From Candidatus Binatia bacterium (GTDB lineage: Bacteria; Desulfobacterota; Binatia; Bin18), in NCBI GenBank assembly GCA_022820725.1, contig JAJEFA010000014.1, positions 1-64,000 on the forward strand: a DNA stretch of 64,000 nt. Reading direction: 5' to 3'. Shown piece by piece: positions 25,056 through 34,428 of the stretch. The first letter of the stretch is position 1. The number at the start of each line of letters is the position of its first letter. Under the pieces are notes generated by a model. The model was given only the letters and a program-made list of their open reading frames with translations. It did no database searches and was not told the origin of the DNA. The position numbers and the translations under genes were made by a program.

Positions 25056-25976
25056 ATGGGAAATATTGAATTCGGGACGGCTTTGCCAACAACGGACAAT
25101 ATCGGGGAATTTGCCCAGCGGGCAGAGCATTTAGGTTTTGATTTGCTCGGCTGTGGCGAACACGTCATGTTTCACGGACCGGTGGCCAATACCTTTATTT
25201 CGCTCTCGGTTGCGGCCGGCGCCACCCAGAAGATCAAACTGCTCAGCTCCATCGTCCTCCTGCCGTTATATCCAGCCGCTCTGGTGGCAAAAATGGGAGC
25301 GGCGCTCGATGTGGCCTCACACGGACGCTATAATTTTGGGGTTGGCATTGGCGGAGAGTTCCCAAAAGAATTCGAGGCCTGCGGCGTACCGGTGAAACAG
25401 CGTGGCTCACGCACAAACGAGGCGCTCGAAGTGATCACCCGTTTATGGACGGAAGAGAAAGTGTCCTTTGAAGGAAAGTATACGACACTTAATGAAGTCA
25501 GTATTGAACCGGCTCCCGTGCAGAAGCCACGGCCGCCAATCTGGGTTGCGGGCCGCAAGGAGCCGGCCATGAAACGCACGGCAAAGTATGCGGACGGCTG
25601 GCTGCCGTATATGTATACGCCCGATCAGCTCCACGACAGCATTGAGAAGATCAAAAGTCTGCGTAAAGAGTATGGGCGGGATGTCGAGTCGTTTCAGCCC
25701 GGTGTGTTCATCTTCACCGCGACCCATTCAGACGGAGACAAGGGCCGGGAGATGGCAGCCAACCGGCTCGGCAAACAGTACGCCCAAGATTTTTCCAAGC
25801 TGATCGGGAAATATGCCCTGGCCGGGACGCCGGAAGAGTGCCGCAAACGACTTCAGGAATATATTGACGCCGGCGCGAAAACAGTCATCCTGCCCTCGGC
25901 CTGCCCAACCGACTATATTGACGAAAATACGCGCCTGATCGGGGAAGAGATCATTCCGGCGTTTCAGTCTGGTTGA
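25056..25976 (+). CDS. LLM-class (luciferase-like, F420 or FMN-dependent) oxidoreductase
   Basis: A 306-residue TIM-barrel protein of the bacterial-luciferase superfamily. Typical segments are LGFDLLGCGEHVMFHGP, GRYNFGVGIGGEFPKEFEA, and RPPIWVAGRKEPAMKRTAKY. The family reduces or oxygenates substrates with F420 or reduced FMN. GEFPKEFEACGVPVKQRGSR is the loop often seen in the F420-dependent group. The ribosome site TAGGAGGATGT precedes ATG 25056. It is one of five LLM genes in this window; the others lie at 45.7-52.9 kb. Confidence 0.88.
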   Translation: MGNIEFGTALPTTDNIGEFAQRAEHLGFDLLGCGEHVMFHGPVANTFISLSVAAGATQKIKLLSSIVLLPLYPAALVAKMGAALDVASHGRYNFGVGIGGEFPKEFEACGVPVKQRGSRTNEALEVITRLWTEEKVSFEGKYTTLNEVSIEPAPVQKPRPPIWVAGRKEPAMKRTAKYADGWLPYMYTPDQLHDSIEKIKSLRKEYGRDVESFQPGVFIFTATHSDGDKGREMAANRLGKQYAQDFSKLIGKYALAGTPEECRKRLQEYIDAGAKTVILPSACPTDYIDENTRLIGEEIIPAFQSG

Positions 25977-25999
25977 GTCGGTTGGGTCGTTGGGTCATT

Positions 26000-26029
26000 G
26001 AGTCTTGATGCTAAGGACTCTAAAGACTC
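26000..26029. other. short inverted repeat between convergent genes
   Basis: GAGTCTT (26000-26006) and AAGACTC (26023-26029) pair perfectly around a 16-nt loop between the LLM stop (25976) and the end of the opposite gene (26028). Neither side has a T-run, so it is at best a weak bidirectional terminator. The surrounding sequence has repeated GTTGGGTC/TTGAGTC words. Confidence 0.3.
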
Positions 26030-26294
26030 ATGCCGCCCGATACGCGGCGCGGCACTCTTGACTACAAAAGTAGACGGTCCGGCCACGCCGCGAGACCTGA
26101 ATCGCTTCGTCCTGCGGAATGAAACGCCCACACTGGGGGTCCTGGACTAAGGCCACCCCGTCCGCACCCTGAGCGTGTTCCTGCCTGGCACGTTTCTGAC
26201 CCGACGAAGCGGCGGGCAAAAAGAGACGACGGATACCCGCGATAACCAGGTAGCCCACTGCAAGCACGAGCAGCAGGCGAACGAGTCCAGGCAT
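26028..26294 (-). CDS. PP0621/YHS-like small membrane protein
   Basis: An 88-residue protein with one N-terminal membrane segment (VRLLLVLAVGYLVIAGI), then a charged linker and a C-terminal treble-clef-like motif: VQDPQCGRFIPQDEAI, then VYFCSQECRAAY. The three Cys (CG, C, EC) resemble the YHS-type metal-binding pattern. Function is unknown. It follows hflC by 6 bp on the same strand and is probably part of the hflKC operon. Confidence 0.75.
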   Translation of the reverse strand: MPGLVRLLLVLAVGYLVIAGIRRLFLPAASSGQKRARQEHAQGADGVALVQDPQCGRFIPQDEAIQVSRRGRTVYFCSQECRAAYRAA

Positions 26295-26300
26295 ACTCGG

Positions 26301-27173
26301 CTATTCGCTGGCTGGCGGACTGCTGCCCGGGCTCTGCAAGTAGTTGAGGAGTTCGGAGTCCGGGTTCAGAACGAGAGTGGTGTCATTGCTCAGGATTTTC
26401 TCGTAGGCCTGTAGGCGTCGCGTGAAAGCGTAGAACTCAGCGTCTTTGCCAAATGCGTTGGCATAAATGCTCGTGGCCTCGGCATCACCTTCACCTTTGA
26501 GCTTTTCGCTCGACTCGTACGCGGTGGCCAGGATGACTTCACGCTCCCGGTCGGCACCGGCCCGGATCTGCTGCGCCTGCTCTTCCCCTTCCGCCCGGTA
26601 GCGCTTGGCAATCCGTTCGCGCTCCGCCCGCATACGGGCAAATACGCTGGCCTGGACTTCTTCGGGCAGATCGAGCCGCTTGATGCGGACATCGGTCACT
26701 TCAATACCAAAGCTCTTGGCCGTCTCTCGGGTATCTTTGGTCACGATAGCCATAATATCTTCACGCTTTTCACGAATAAGGTCGAGAAAATTATGCGTGG
26801 CGATTTCTTGGCGGAGACGGGCCGAGATAATGTCATCCAGCCGCGCCATGGCCCGAATGCGGTCGCGGACGCTCCGGTAGAATTGGAGGGGGTCGTCAAT
26901 ACGCCAGCGTGAAACATGATCGACCAGGACACGCTTCTTGTCGAGCGTAATATATTCGGACTCGCGGGCATCGGTTGTCAGGACCCGTTTTTCAAAGCGG
27001 ACCAGATTCTGCGCCACCGGCAGCTTAAAGTAGAGACCAGGCTCCTGAATGATGCGTTTCGGATTACCGAACTGCACCACCATCCCCTGTTCCCACTCAC
27101 CAATCGTAAACGCAGCCTGGGCCGCAACAAAGACCAGGACCAGGCTCAGACCGATAATTAAGCGCGGTACCAT
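26301..27173 (-). CDS. hflC: HflC, membrane protease regulator
   Basis: A 290-residue SPFH/prohibitin-family protein. A short N-terminal membrane segment (RLIIGLSLVLVFVAAQAAF) leads into the periplasmic SPFH domain (FTIGEWEQGMVVQFGNPKRI, ITLDKKRVLVDHVSRWRIDD). A long helical part follows (RMRAERERIAKRYRAEGEEQ). HflC pairs with HflK to form a membrane cage around the FtsH protease. The gene abuts hflK directly (1 bp apart) in the usual K-C order. Confidence 0.93.
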   Translation of the reverse strand: MVPRLIIGLSLVLVFVAAQAAFTIGEWEQGMVVQFGNPKRIIQEPGLYFKLPVAQNLVRFEKRVLTTDARESEYITLDKKRVLVDHVSRWRIDDPLQFYRSVRDRIRAMARLDDIISARLRQEIATHNFLDLIREKREDIMAIVTKDTRETAKSFGIEVTDVRIKRLDLPEEVQASVFARMRAERERIAKRYRAEGEEQAQQIRAGADREREVILATAYESSEKLKGEGDAEATSIYANAFGKDAEFYAFTRRLQAYEKILSNDTTLVLNPDSELLNYLQSPGSSPPASE

Positions 27174-28241
27174 TTATCTCCCCTCCTGACTCGCCACGGC
27201 GCCGGCTGCGGTCTCGCCGGCGCTCAGCTCTTTCAGTGGCAATAAGGGCACGACCCCTCCGCCGCCGTTTTGTGAATCGAGTATGAACTTTTCCATCGTC
27301 GGCATAATCCGCTCAACACTCTCAAGATAGAGCCGGTCACGTGTCACAGACCTGGCTTTCTCATATTCGGCCAGGATTTGGAGGAAGCGCTCGGCGTCAC
27401 CCTGGGATCGAATGACCCGCTGGGCCTTGTAGGCCTCGGCTTGCTGGACCATCTGGGCGGCCTCACCACGCGCTTTTGGCACCACGTCCTCCTGATAGCC
27501 TTCGGCCTCCTGGCGGAGCCGGTCTCGGTCCTCCAGGGCCCGGACCACATCGTTGAAAGCGTCCCGGACTTCATTGGGAGGGTCAACCGCAAGCAGGCGG
27601 GCCTCGGTGACAAACAGGCCGGTTTGATAGATGTCGAGCAGGCTCTGGAGCGCCCTTTTCGCCTGCTCCTGCACCTCAAGCCGTCCATCCGTCATCGTGT
27701 AATCAATCGTGTTCCCACCAACCGCACTGCGCAGCGCCACTTCCGCCGAAGAATGCAACATCCCTTCGGGCTCAAACGCGCCAAAGAGATATTTGACCGG
27801 GTCTTGAATGCGGTACTGCACCACCAGGTTGACCTCAACGATATTTTCGTCGCCGGTCAACATGAGGGCTTCCTGCGGAATGGTGCGGCCACCGCCTCTA
27901 CCGCTGCGCCCAGGTACCCCTGACGGACGATAGCCGACCTGAGCACTGCGGACACGGGCGATATCGACCACCACATGTCTTTCAACGGGCCAGGGCAGAT
28001 GAAAGCGCAAGCCCGGGTCGGTTTCCGCCACAACCGCCCCAAAGCGCAGTACAATCCCTCGTTCGCTCGGACCAACGACATAGAATCCCGAGCCGATCCA
28101 CAGGAGGGCGACGACCGCAATGATCAGCCATACCCCGGCCCCTTTGGTAAAACGTTGGAACGTCTGTTTGAGATCCTCAAGACCCTGGAGGAGTTCGTCG
28201 CCGGGAGAGGAGCCTCCTTGATTTTGCCATCCATCTGCCAT
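27174..28241 (-). CDS. hflK: HflK, membrane protease regulator
   Basis: A 355-residue SPFH-domain protein. The cytosolic N-terminus MADGWQNQGGSSPGDELLQG is Gly-rich as in HflK, then a membrane helix (GVWLIIAVVALLWIGSGFYV), and the SPFH domain starts VVGPSERGIVLRFGAV. The start at 28241 is set by GGAGGG 5 nt upstream; the frame stays open further upstream but with unrelated residues. It is the first gene of hflK-hflC-PP0621-like. Confidence 0.94.
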   Translation of the reverse strand: MADGWQNQGGSSPGDELLQGLEDLKQTFQRFTKGAGVWLIIAVVALLWIGSGFYVVGPSERGIVLRFGAVVAETDPGLRFHLPWPVERHVVVDIARVRSAQVGYRPSGVPGRSGRGGGRTIPQEALMLTGDENIVEVNLVVQYRIQDPVKYLFGAFEPEGMLHSSAEVALRSAVGGNTIDYTMTDGRLEVQEQAKRALQSLLDIYQTGLFVTEARLLAVDPPNEVRDAFNDVVRALEDRDRLRQEAEGYQEDVVPKARGEAAQMVQQAEAYKAQRVIRSQGDAERFLQILAEYEKARSVTRDRLYLESVERIMPTMEKFILDSQNGGGGVVPLLPLKELSAGETAAGAVASQEGR

Positions 28242-28522
28242 ATTGCCCTCCGTCTTTCCTGCCGTCGAGACTTTATACCGTGTGTCACTCCGGCAGAGGA
28301 TCGTATGAAGTTTCTGGAAGAAGATACATGCGAGAGAAAGGTCGCACTGAGAGCCAGTTCTTTTGACCGCTATGATACACCGGATAAGAAAGGAATACCA
28401 GACAGCTTGACATATCAGGTGCGGGCGGGCGAAGAGACACAGCAATGGACAACACCCCAGCGAGAGCGATATGCTGGGCGGACGCAAACGCACACGCGCA
28501 AAAGACAAAACAGGAGTTCCCC

Positions 28523-29311
28523 ATGTCAGATACTCTCCTTCTGCAAAAAGAAGCCCCTTTAGCCTGGATCGTTTTCAATAAACCCGAGCGCCGGAACGCG
28601 GTGGACCTGGACATGTGGAGTACCCTGCCCCAACTTGTGGCCGAGGTCGCCACAGACGATGACCTCCGCGTACTCATCCTGCGCGGGGCGGGCGAGGAAG
28701 CCTTTGTCTCAGGGGCCGATATCTCACAGTTTGGCAAGGTCCGCTCCGGGTCCGAGTCAACGCGGGAGTATGACCGCGCGGTGGACGGCGCGCTGAAATC
28801 GCTCGCCAGCCTCGAAAAGCCGGTCATCACCATGATTCACGGTTTCTGCATGGGGGGAGGCTGTTCGGTTGCCGTCATGTGCGACCTGCGGCTGTGTGCC
28901 GATGATGCCCGCTTCGGGATTCCGGCGGCTCGTCTGGGCATTGCCTATCCGCTTGAGCGGGGGGTTGAGCGGCTCGTCCATATCGTTGGGGTCTCCAACG
29001 CGGCCGAGATTCTGATGACCGCCCGGGTGTATAACGCGGAAGAAGCGGCCCATATGGGTCTGGTCAATCGCGTCCTGCCCAAGGCCGAGCTTGAATCCTA
29101 TACCCGCGAATACGCGCTCAAGATGGCGGATAACGCCCCCTTAAGCGTAGCGGCTCACAAGTTTTTTGTTCGGGAGAGTGCCAAAGCCGCGACCCTGCGC
29201 GACATGGACGCCGTCAAGACCTGGTCCACCCGTTGCTTTGGCAGCCAGGACTACCAAGAAGGGGTGAAAGCCTTCATGGAAAAACGCCGCCCCCAATTCC
29301 AGGGGAAATAG
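28523..29311 (+). CDS. enoyl-CoA hydratase/isomerase family protein
   Basis: A 262-residue crotonase-fold enzyme. The oxyanion-hole segments are GAGEEAFVSGADISQF and IHGFCMGGGCSVAVMCDLRL. The usual first catalytic Glu position of hydratases (about position 110 in CHDLRL-type loops) reads Met/Cys here, and ARLGIAYPLERGVERL lies at the second site, so it may act as an isomerase or hydrolase rather than a hydratase. CAGGAG precedes ATG 28523. It is divergent from hflK. Confidence 0.88.
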   Translation: MSDTLLLQKEAPLAWIVFNKPERRNAVDLDMWSTLPQLVAEVATDDDLRVLILRGAGEEAFVSGADISQFGKVRSGSESTREYDRAVDGALKSLASLEKPVITMIHGFCMGGGCSVAVMCDLRLCADDARFGIPAARLGIAYPLERGVERLVHIVGVSNAAEILMTARVYNAEEAAHMGLVNRVLPKAELESYTREYALKMADNAPLSVAAHKFFVRESAKAATLRDMDAVKTWSTRCFGSQDYQEGVKAFMEKRRPQFQGK

Positions 29312-29386
29312 CGCAGCCGGCCGCGGTACCATCAAGCTGCTATTTCCTTCCCCAACCATTGATTCCCTCTTGCGTGACACCCATAA

Positions 29387-29400
29387 TGACTGTACAGTCA
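29387..29400. promoter_or_regulatory. perfect palindrome at the TetR/RND operon start (operator)
   Basis: TGACTGTACAGTCA is a perfect 14-bp palindrome ending 5 bp before the TetR ATG at 29406, and TCAGTCA repeats directly after it. TetR regulators of RND pumps commonly bind such symmetric TGAC/GTCA sites, so this is a good candidate for autorepression of the whole operon. Confidence 0.7.
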
Positions 29401-29405
29401 GTCAC

Positions 29406-30056
29406 ATGACTAAAAGTTCAGCCACGAAGAAAGAAGACGTACTCCGCGAGTTCCGAGTCCGCGAAATTCTGGATGCCACCTGCCGGGTGGTGGCACGCAA
29501 CGGGTTTCAGGGAGCCACGGTGGAGCGTGTTGCCGAGGAGGCGGAGATCGCCAAGGGGACCGTCTATCTGTATTTCCAGAACAAAGACGAACTCTTCACC
29601 GCCGCGGTGGAGCAAGGAATACAGAATTTCACCGGTCAGGTACGCACTCAAGTCACTGAGGCGCTGACTCCGATTGAAAAGCTCCAGCGTCTGATTGAAG
29701 TCAGCCTTGAACTGAGCGATACGTACCGCGATTTTTTCAAGACTCTGCTGCTGGAGCGAAACTTTCTGGCCGCTTCACCCAATCATCCGGAAGCGGCGCA
29801 TATGCTCGATCTGTATCTGGCCCATATTCATTTTATCGAAGAAATCATTCAGGACGGCGTGCGCGTGGGTGTGTTTCGGCCCCATAATGTCGAAGCCTCT
29901 GCCTTTGTCCTTAACGAGGCGATCCGTGGCTGCTTTCAGCAACGGGCATTAGGGCTGACGGCTCGTCCGGTCAGCGAAGACGCGAGTATTTTGCTCGATT
30001 TGTTTTTCAACGGAGTTCTGAATCAACATCAGAACCATGAGGAGCCGGTATCGTGA
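29406..30056 (+). CDS. TetR-family regulator of the adjacent RND pump
   Basis: A 216-residue repressor. The DNA-binding domain reads REILDATCRVVARNGFQGAT and VERVAEEAEIAKGTVYLYFQ then NKDELF, a textbook TetR helix-turn-helix. The C-terminal helical domain should bind the effector. I chose ATG 29406 because the domain needs no more, and an upstream TTG would overlap the palindromic operator. The stop overlaps the GTG start of the adaptor gene by 4 bp, so regulator, adaptor and pump are one operon. Confidence 0.92.
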   Translation: MTKSSATKKEDVLREFRVREILDATCRVVARNGFQGATVERVAEEAEIAKGTVYLYFQNKDELFTAAVEQGIQNFTGQVRTQVTEALTPIEKLQRLIEVSLELSDTYRDFFKTLLLERNFLAASPNHPEAAHMLDLYLAHIHFIEEIIQDGVRVGVFRPHNVEASAFVLNEAIRGCFQQRALGLTARPVSEDASILLDLFFNGVLNQHQNHEEPVS

Positions 30057-31195
30057 AACACTGTTTATTCTTTCTTGGCCAAACCTTTCTTGCCTTGGCC
30101 CTGCTTGTCCTTCCGAGCTGTCAATCGTCCAGTTCGGAGGCGGCCAAAACACAAGGCCAAACCGCTGCTGCCCCTCCCCCGCCGCTCACCGTTCAGGTAG
30201 CCCAGCCAGTCGTACGCACCGTGGTGCGGACCGGCCGGGGACAGGGCGCGTTGTTCGCGAAAGAGAGCATCATTCTGTCAAACAAGAAGGAAGGCTACGT
30301 CCAGCAAGTGTATGTTGACTTTGGTGACAAAGTGAAAAAAGGCCAGCTCCTGGCCGAGATGGAGCAGGAAGAACTCGCCCTGGAGGTCGAAGTCCAGGAA
30401 AGCGCGCTCAAACAGGCGGAAGCCAACTTCATCCGCGCTCAAGCTGAATATACCCGCGCCAAGGAGTTGGCCTCGGAAAACCTGATTCCCGAGCAACGGC
30501 TGGATGCCAATGAGGCCGACTATAAAGTGACGGAGGCGCGGGTCCGCACCGCGGAAAAGATCCTGGCTCTGGCGCGGAAACGCCTGCGTGATACCCGGAT
30601 CGTTTCGCCGGTCAACGGATTTGTCCAGGAACGCTTTATCAATCCTGGCGAATACAAGGAGGCAGCCTCACAACTGCTGGAGTTGGTCGTGGTCAATCCG
30701 CTCAAGCTGCGTTCTCCTGTGCCGGAGCGCTTTGCCGCGGTGGCCGAGACGGGCATGCCGCTTCGAGTTGAGGTCGAAGCGCTGCCTGGGCAGATGTTTG
30801 AAGGAGTCCTGACCCGCATGGCCGCCCGGGTGGACCACAGGACGCGGTCTCTGCTGATTGAAGCCGAGATCCCTAATCCTGACGGAAAACTCCGCCCCGG
30901 CTATTTTGCGCGTATCACCGGCGTCCTCGGTGAAGAAGACGCTCTCTTTATTCCACGCACCGGCCTAGCGCGCTTCGCCGGTGTGGAGCGCATCTTTATC
31001 GTCGAGGATAACATCGTGACCTCGCGCGAGGTCACCTCGGGCATGGAGGACGGAGACTGGATAGAAATTGCCAAAGGGCTTGCTGAAGGAGAAACGGTCG
31101 CCGTCAGCGCCCTCAACCGTCTGGCTGATGGCATGACCGTGCAAACCCAGGAGGTTCTTGGGTCTTCGGGTCTCAAGGACTCAACCGACTCATGA
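30053..31195 (+). CDS. RND efflux periplasmic adaptor lipoprotein (MFP family)
   Basis: A 380-residue adaptor. The signal LALALLVLPSCQSS has a lipobox with Cys24, so it is lipid-anchored. Lipoyl halves (NKKEGYVQQVYVDFGDKVKK and VNGFVQERFINPGEYKEAAS) flank a coiled-coil hairpin with many Ala, Glu and Arg. The beta-barrel part ends AVSALNRLADGMTV. The start is GTG, overlapping the TetR stop. The last 11 residues (GSSGLKDSTDS) are encoded by a run of GGGTCT/GACTCA words that also occur at 25.97 kb, so the tail may be acquired. Confidence 0.91.
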   Translation: MKHCLFFLGQTFLALALLVLPSCQSSSSEAAKTQGQTAAAPPPPLTVQVAQPVVRTVVRTGRGQGALFAKESIILSNKKEGYVQQVYVDFGDKVKKGQLLAEMEQEELALEVEVQESALKQAEANFIRAQAEYTRAKELASENLIPEQRLDANEADYKVTEARVRTAEKILALARKRLRDTRIVSPVNGFVQERFINPGEYKEAASQLLELVVVNPLKLRSPVPERFAAVAETGMPLRVEVEALPGQMFEGVLTRMAARVDHRTRSLLIEAEIPNPDGKLRPGYFARITGVLGEEDALFIPRTGLARFAGVERIFIVEDNIVTSREVTSGMEDGDWIEIAKGLAEGETVAVSALNRLADGMTVQTQEVLGSSGLKDSTDS

Positions 31196-31211
31196 TCCCT
31201 GTGGAGAGCGT

Positions 31212-34200
31212 ATGATTCTTGCCGATGTGTGTGTTCGCCGACCCGTCTTTGCCACCATGCTGGTTGGGGTGCTCGTGGTGGCCGGCTGGTTTTCCTATAA
31301 CAGCCTCACCCTGGAATTGATGCCCAAGGTCGAAATGCCGGTTGTGACGGTGACCACCACCCTGCCCGGTGCCGGACCGGAGGAGATTGAAGCCCAGGTG
31401 ACCAAGATCATTGAGGAAGCCATCAATACGGTCAGCGGGATTGATGAGCTGCGGTCGGTCACCCGTGAAGGGTTATCCCAAATTATTGTCCAGTTCGTTC
31501 TGGAGAAAGACCTTGGTATCGCCGCTCAGGAAGTCCGAGACAAGGTAGGCACGGTTCTCGCCGACCTGCCCGAAGATGCAGACCCGCCGATTGTCGAGAA
31601 GTTCGACATTGATGCCACGCCGATTGCCACCATTACTGTTTCAGGCTTTCGTGGTCTGAAAGAGCTGACCGAAATCGCAGAGAATCAGGTCAAAGAACCC
31701 CTGGAGTCCGTGACCGGGGTCGGGGCCATCGACGTCTTGGGCGGTCGAAAACGGGAAATTCAGATTCTGATTGATCCCGACCGACTGAAGGCCTACGGGC
31801 TGGCCATCCGGACCGTGGCGCAAGCCCTGGCCAAACAGAATGTCGAATTTCCGGGTGGACGCATTACTCAGGAGAGCGGAGAGACCGTCTTGCGCACGCT
31901 CGGACGGGTCAAATCGGTCCGTGAGTTCGAGGATATCGTGGTCGCCACCAACGATGGGGTGCCCATTACCCTGGCCGATATTGGTCGGGTCGAGGACGGC
32001 GTGGAAGAACCGCGTTCACTGTCCCGGTACGACGGCAAGAATGCCGTATCTCTGATCATTCGCAAACAGTCCGGATCGAACACGGTTGCTGCGGTCGAGG
32101 CGATTCAGGAGCGTTTGGTTGAGGTTCGTCAGCTCCTCCCGCCGGGGGTCGAAGCGCTCGTTACCCGCGATCAGTCAGAATTCGTCAAGGCTTCGGTGCA
32201 CGAGGTCGAGCAGCATCTCATCCTGGGCTCGCTGTTTGCCAGCATCATCGTGTATTTCTTTCTCGGCAATCTGCGCTCGACACTGATTGCCGCGGTCGCG
32301 ATTCCGGTGTCCATCATCTCGACCTATACGCTCCTGGCCGCAGCCGGCTATTCCCTCAATCGCATCACCCTGCTGGGGCTCACCCTGGCCGTCGGCATTG
32401 TCATTGATGACGCGATTGTCGTGCTGGAAAACATTTATCGCTATATCGAAGAAAAGGGCATGAACGCCTTTGAAGCCGCGCGCGCCGCCACGGCCGAGGT
32501 GGGCCTGGCCGTCAGCGCCACCACCCTGTCGCTGGTTGTCATCTTCGTTCCGGTCGGCTTTCTCAAGGGGATCGTCGGCATGTGGCTGAGCAGCTTCGGG
32601 TTTACCATGGCGTTCTCGATCATGGTCTCCCTGCTGGTCGCTTTTACCCTCACGCCCATGCTGTGTTCGCGCTTTCTGCCCAAACATCTCGATGAACATG
32701 CTACTGATCACGCCCATTCTTCACGCGAGTCACGCTTCTACCGGCTCATTGATCGTTCCTATACCGCTATGCTGAAGTGGTCGATGCGTCATCGCTGGGC
32801 GATTGTATGCCTCACCCTGGGCGTGTTTGTTTCTACTCCTTTTATTGCGGGTCTTGTCCGCCCCAGCCTGATGGCCAGCGACGACCGGGGGGAGTTTGAA
32901 ATCAATATCAAGACACCGCCCGGGTATTCGTTGGCGCAAACCGACGCCGTGACACGCCAGATTGAAGAGGAGATTCATCCCCTTCCGGGTGTGAACCACC
33001 TGCTGACCGAGATTGGCTCGACCGTGGGTGAGTCGGTGACAAAGTCGAAAATTCTCGTCACCCTCACGCATTACTCCGAGCGGGACCTTCACCAGAGTCA
33101 GATCATGGATTTGGCTCGTGAGAAGGTCCGGGGATTTCCCAATCTCAGAATCAGCGTGGACCAGATTCTACCGGTCAGCGGTGGGGGTATCCAGAATGTG
33201 GACGTTTCTTACAACTTGCGCGGCCCGGACCTGGAAACGCTCCGGGAATATTCGGAGGACTTGAAAACCCGCGCCCAGAACATGCCCGGTCTGCGCGATG
33301 TGGACTCGACCTTCGAGGGCGGGAATCCCGAACTCCAGGTCCATCTTAACCGCCGCAAAGCCTCAGACCTCGGCATCGAAGCCGCGGATATTGCCTCGAC
33401 CCTGCGCATCATGGTCGCGGGTGAAAAAATTACGACCTATCGTGAAGGCGACGAGTTATACGATGTACGTCTTCGTCTGACACCCGAGAGCCGGAATCGA
33501 CCGGAGATTATTCAGCAGGTCGCAGTCCCGTCGGCGTCGGTTGGACAGGTCATACTCAATAATGTGGTCAATATGGTTCCCGGCACCGGCCCGGTACAAA
33601 TTGACCGTCAGGACCGGCAGCGCCAGATTACGATTACCGGCAATCTGGCCCAAGACAAAGCGCTCGGCGACGCGATTGCCGACATTGATGCCGAGGTCGA
33701 GGAAATGGGCCTGCCGCTGGGCTATACCACCGGGGTGACCGGCATGGGCAAGATGTTTGAAGAGATGATGGAAAGCTTTCAGATCGCCTTTCTGTTGTCC
33801 ATTATTGGCATGTATATGGTCCTGGCAGCACAGTTTGAGAGTTTTCTGCACCCGATTACCATTATGCTGTCCCTGCCCCTGGCCGTGCCTTTTGCCCTGT
33901 TGGCACTGTATATCGCGGGCCAGCATTTGGCGTTGTTCGCGATTCTGGGCATGTTGTTGTTGTTCGGGATTGTGAAGAAAAACTCGATCCTGCAGATTGA
34001 CCACACGATCAATTTACGGGCCGCCGGCCTGCCGCGCGACGAAGCCATTTTGCAGGCCAACAAGGAACGGCTGCGCCCGATTCTGATGACAACCCTGGCC
34101 CTGGTGGCCGGCATGATCCCGATTCTGATCGGCCAGGGTCCGGCCGCGGAAAGTCATCGGGGCATTGCGGTCGTGGTCATTGGCGGACAGAGTCTCTGCT

Positions 34201-34406
34201 TATTAATCACCTTATTGGTGACACCCGTCGCCTATTCCCTATTCGATGACATCGAGGCATGGCTGGGCCGCACGCTTCCTGCCCTGAAAAGCCTGCCGCG
34301 CCGACTTTTTCGCCGGAGGCCAGTGCAAGAATCGCCTCCGGTCTCCGACCGAATACCGCCTCCAGTCCCAGCCCGAGTAAAAGAAGAGGAAGCATTCGGA
34401 GATTGA
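31212..34406 (+). CDS. RND-family efflux transporter (HAE1-like)
   Basis: A 1064-residue inner-membrane pump. It starts MILADVCVRRPVFATMLVGV, typical for HAE1. The proton-relay motif GIVIDDAIVVLENIYRYIEE carries the two aspartates, and FLGNLRSTLIAAVAIPVSI and the C-terminal helices (FGIVKKNSILQIDHT, MLLLFG) are in place. The C-terminal cytoplasmic tail of about 45 residues is Pro/Arg-rich. ATG 31212 was chosen; an upstream in-frame start would lie inside the adaptor gene. It is the last gene of the TetR operon; no outer-membrane factor is present, so it may share one from elsewhere. Confidence 0.94.
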   Translation: MILADVCVRRPVFATMLVGVLVVAGWFSYNSLTLELMPKVEMPVVTVTTTLPGAGPEEIEAQVTKIIEEAINTVSGIDELRSVTREGLSQIIVQFVLEKDLGIAAQEVRDKVGTVLADLPEDADPPIVEKFDIDATPIATITVSGFRGLKELTEIAENQVKEPLESVTGVGAIDVLGGRKREIQILIDPDRLKAYGLAIRTVAQALAKQNVEFPGGRITQESGETVLRTLGRVKSVREFEDIVVATNDGVPITLADIGRVEDGVEEPRSLSRYDGKNAVSLIIRKQSGSNTVAAVEAIQERLVEVRQLLPPGVEALVTRDQSEFVKASVHEVEQHLILGSLFASIIVYFFLGNLRSTLIAAVAIPVSIISTYTLLAAAGYSLNRITLLGLTLAVGIVIDDAIVVLENIYRYIEEKGMNAFEAARAATAEVGLAVSATTLSLVVIFVPVGFLKGIVGMWLSSFGFTMAFSIMVSLLVAFTLTPMLCSRFLPKHLDEHATDHAHSSRESRFYRLIDRSYTAMLKWSMRHRWAIVCLTLGVFVSTPFIAGLVRPSLMASDDRGEFEINIKTPPGYSLAQTDAVTRQIEEEIHPLPGVNHLLTEIGSTVGESVTKSKILVTLTHYSERDLHQSQIMDLAREKVRGFPNLRISVDQILPVSGGGIQNVDVSYNLRGPDLETLREYSEDLKTRAQNMPGLRDVDSTFEGGNPELQVHLNRRKASDLGIEAADIASTLRIMVAGEKITTYREGDELYDVRLRLTPESRNRPEIIQQVAVPSASVGQVILNNVVNMVPGTGPVQIDRQDRQRQITITGNLAQDKALGDAIADIDAEVEEMGLPLGYTTGVTGMGKMFEEMMESFQIAFLLSIIGMYMVLAAQFESFLHPITIMLSLPLAVPFALLALYIAGQHLALFAILGMLLLFGIVKKNSILQIDHTINLRAAGLPRDEAILQANKERLRPILMTTLALVAGMIPILIGQGPAAESHRGIAVVVIGGQSLCLLITLLVTPVAYSLFDDIEAWLGRTLPALKSLPRRLFRRRPVQESPPVSDRIPPPVPARVKEEEAFGD

Positions 34407-34428
34407 ACAGGGGCTGACCACACCGCTT

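Noticed and set aside
31158-31193. GGGTCT/GACTCA words shared with 25.97-26.03 kb as a second repeat family
   Set aside because: Shared words are only 7-10 nt and their order differs; too short to separate from chance.
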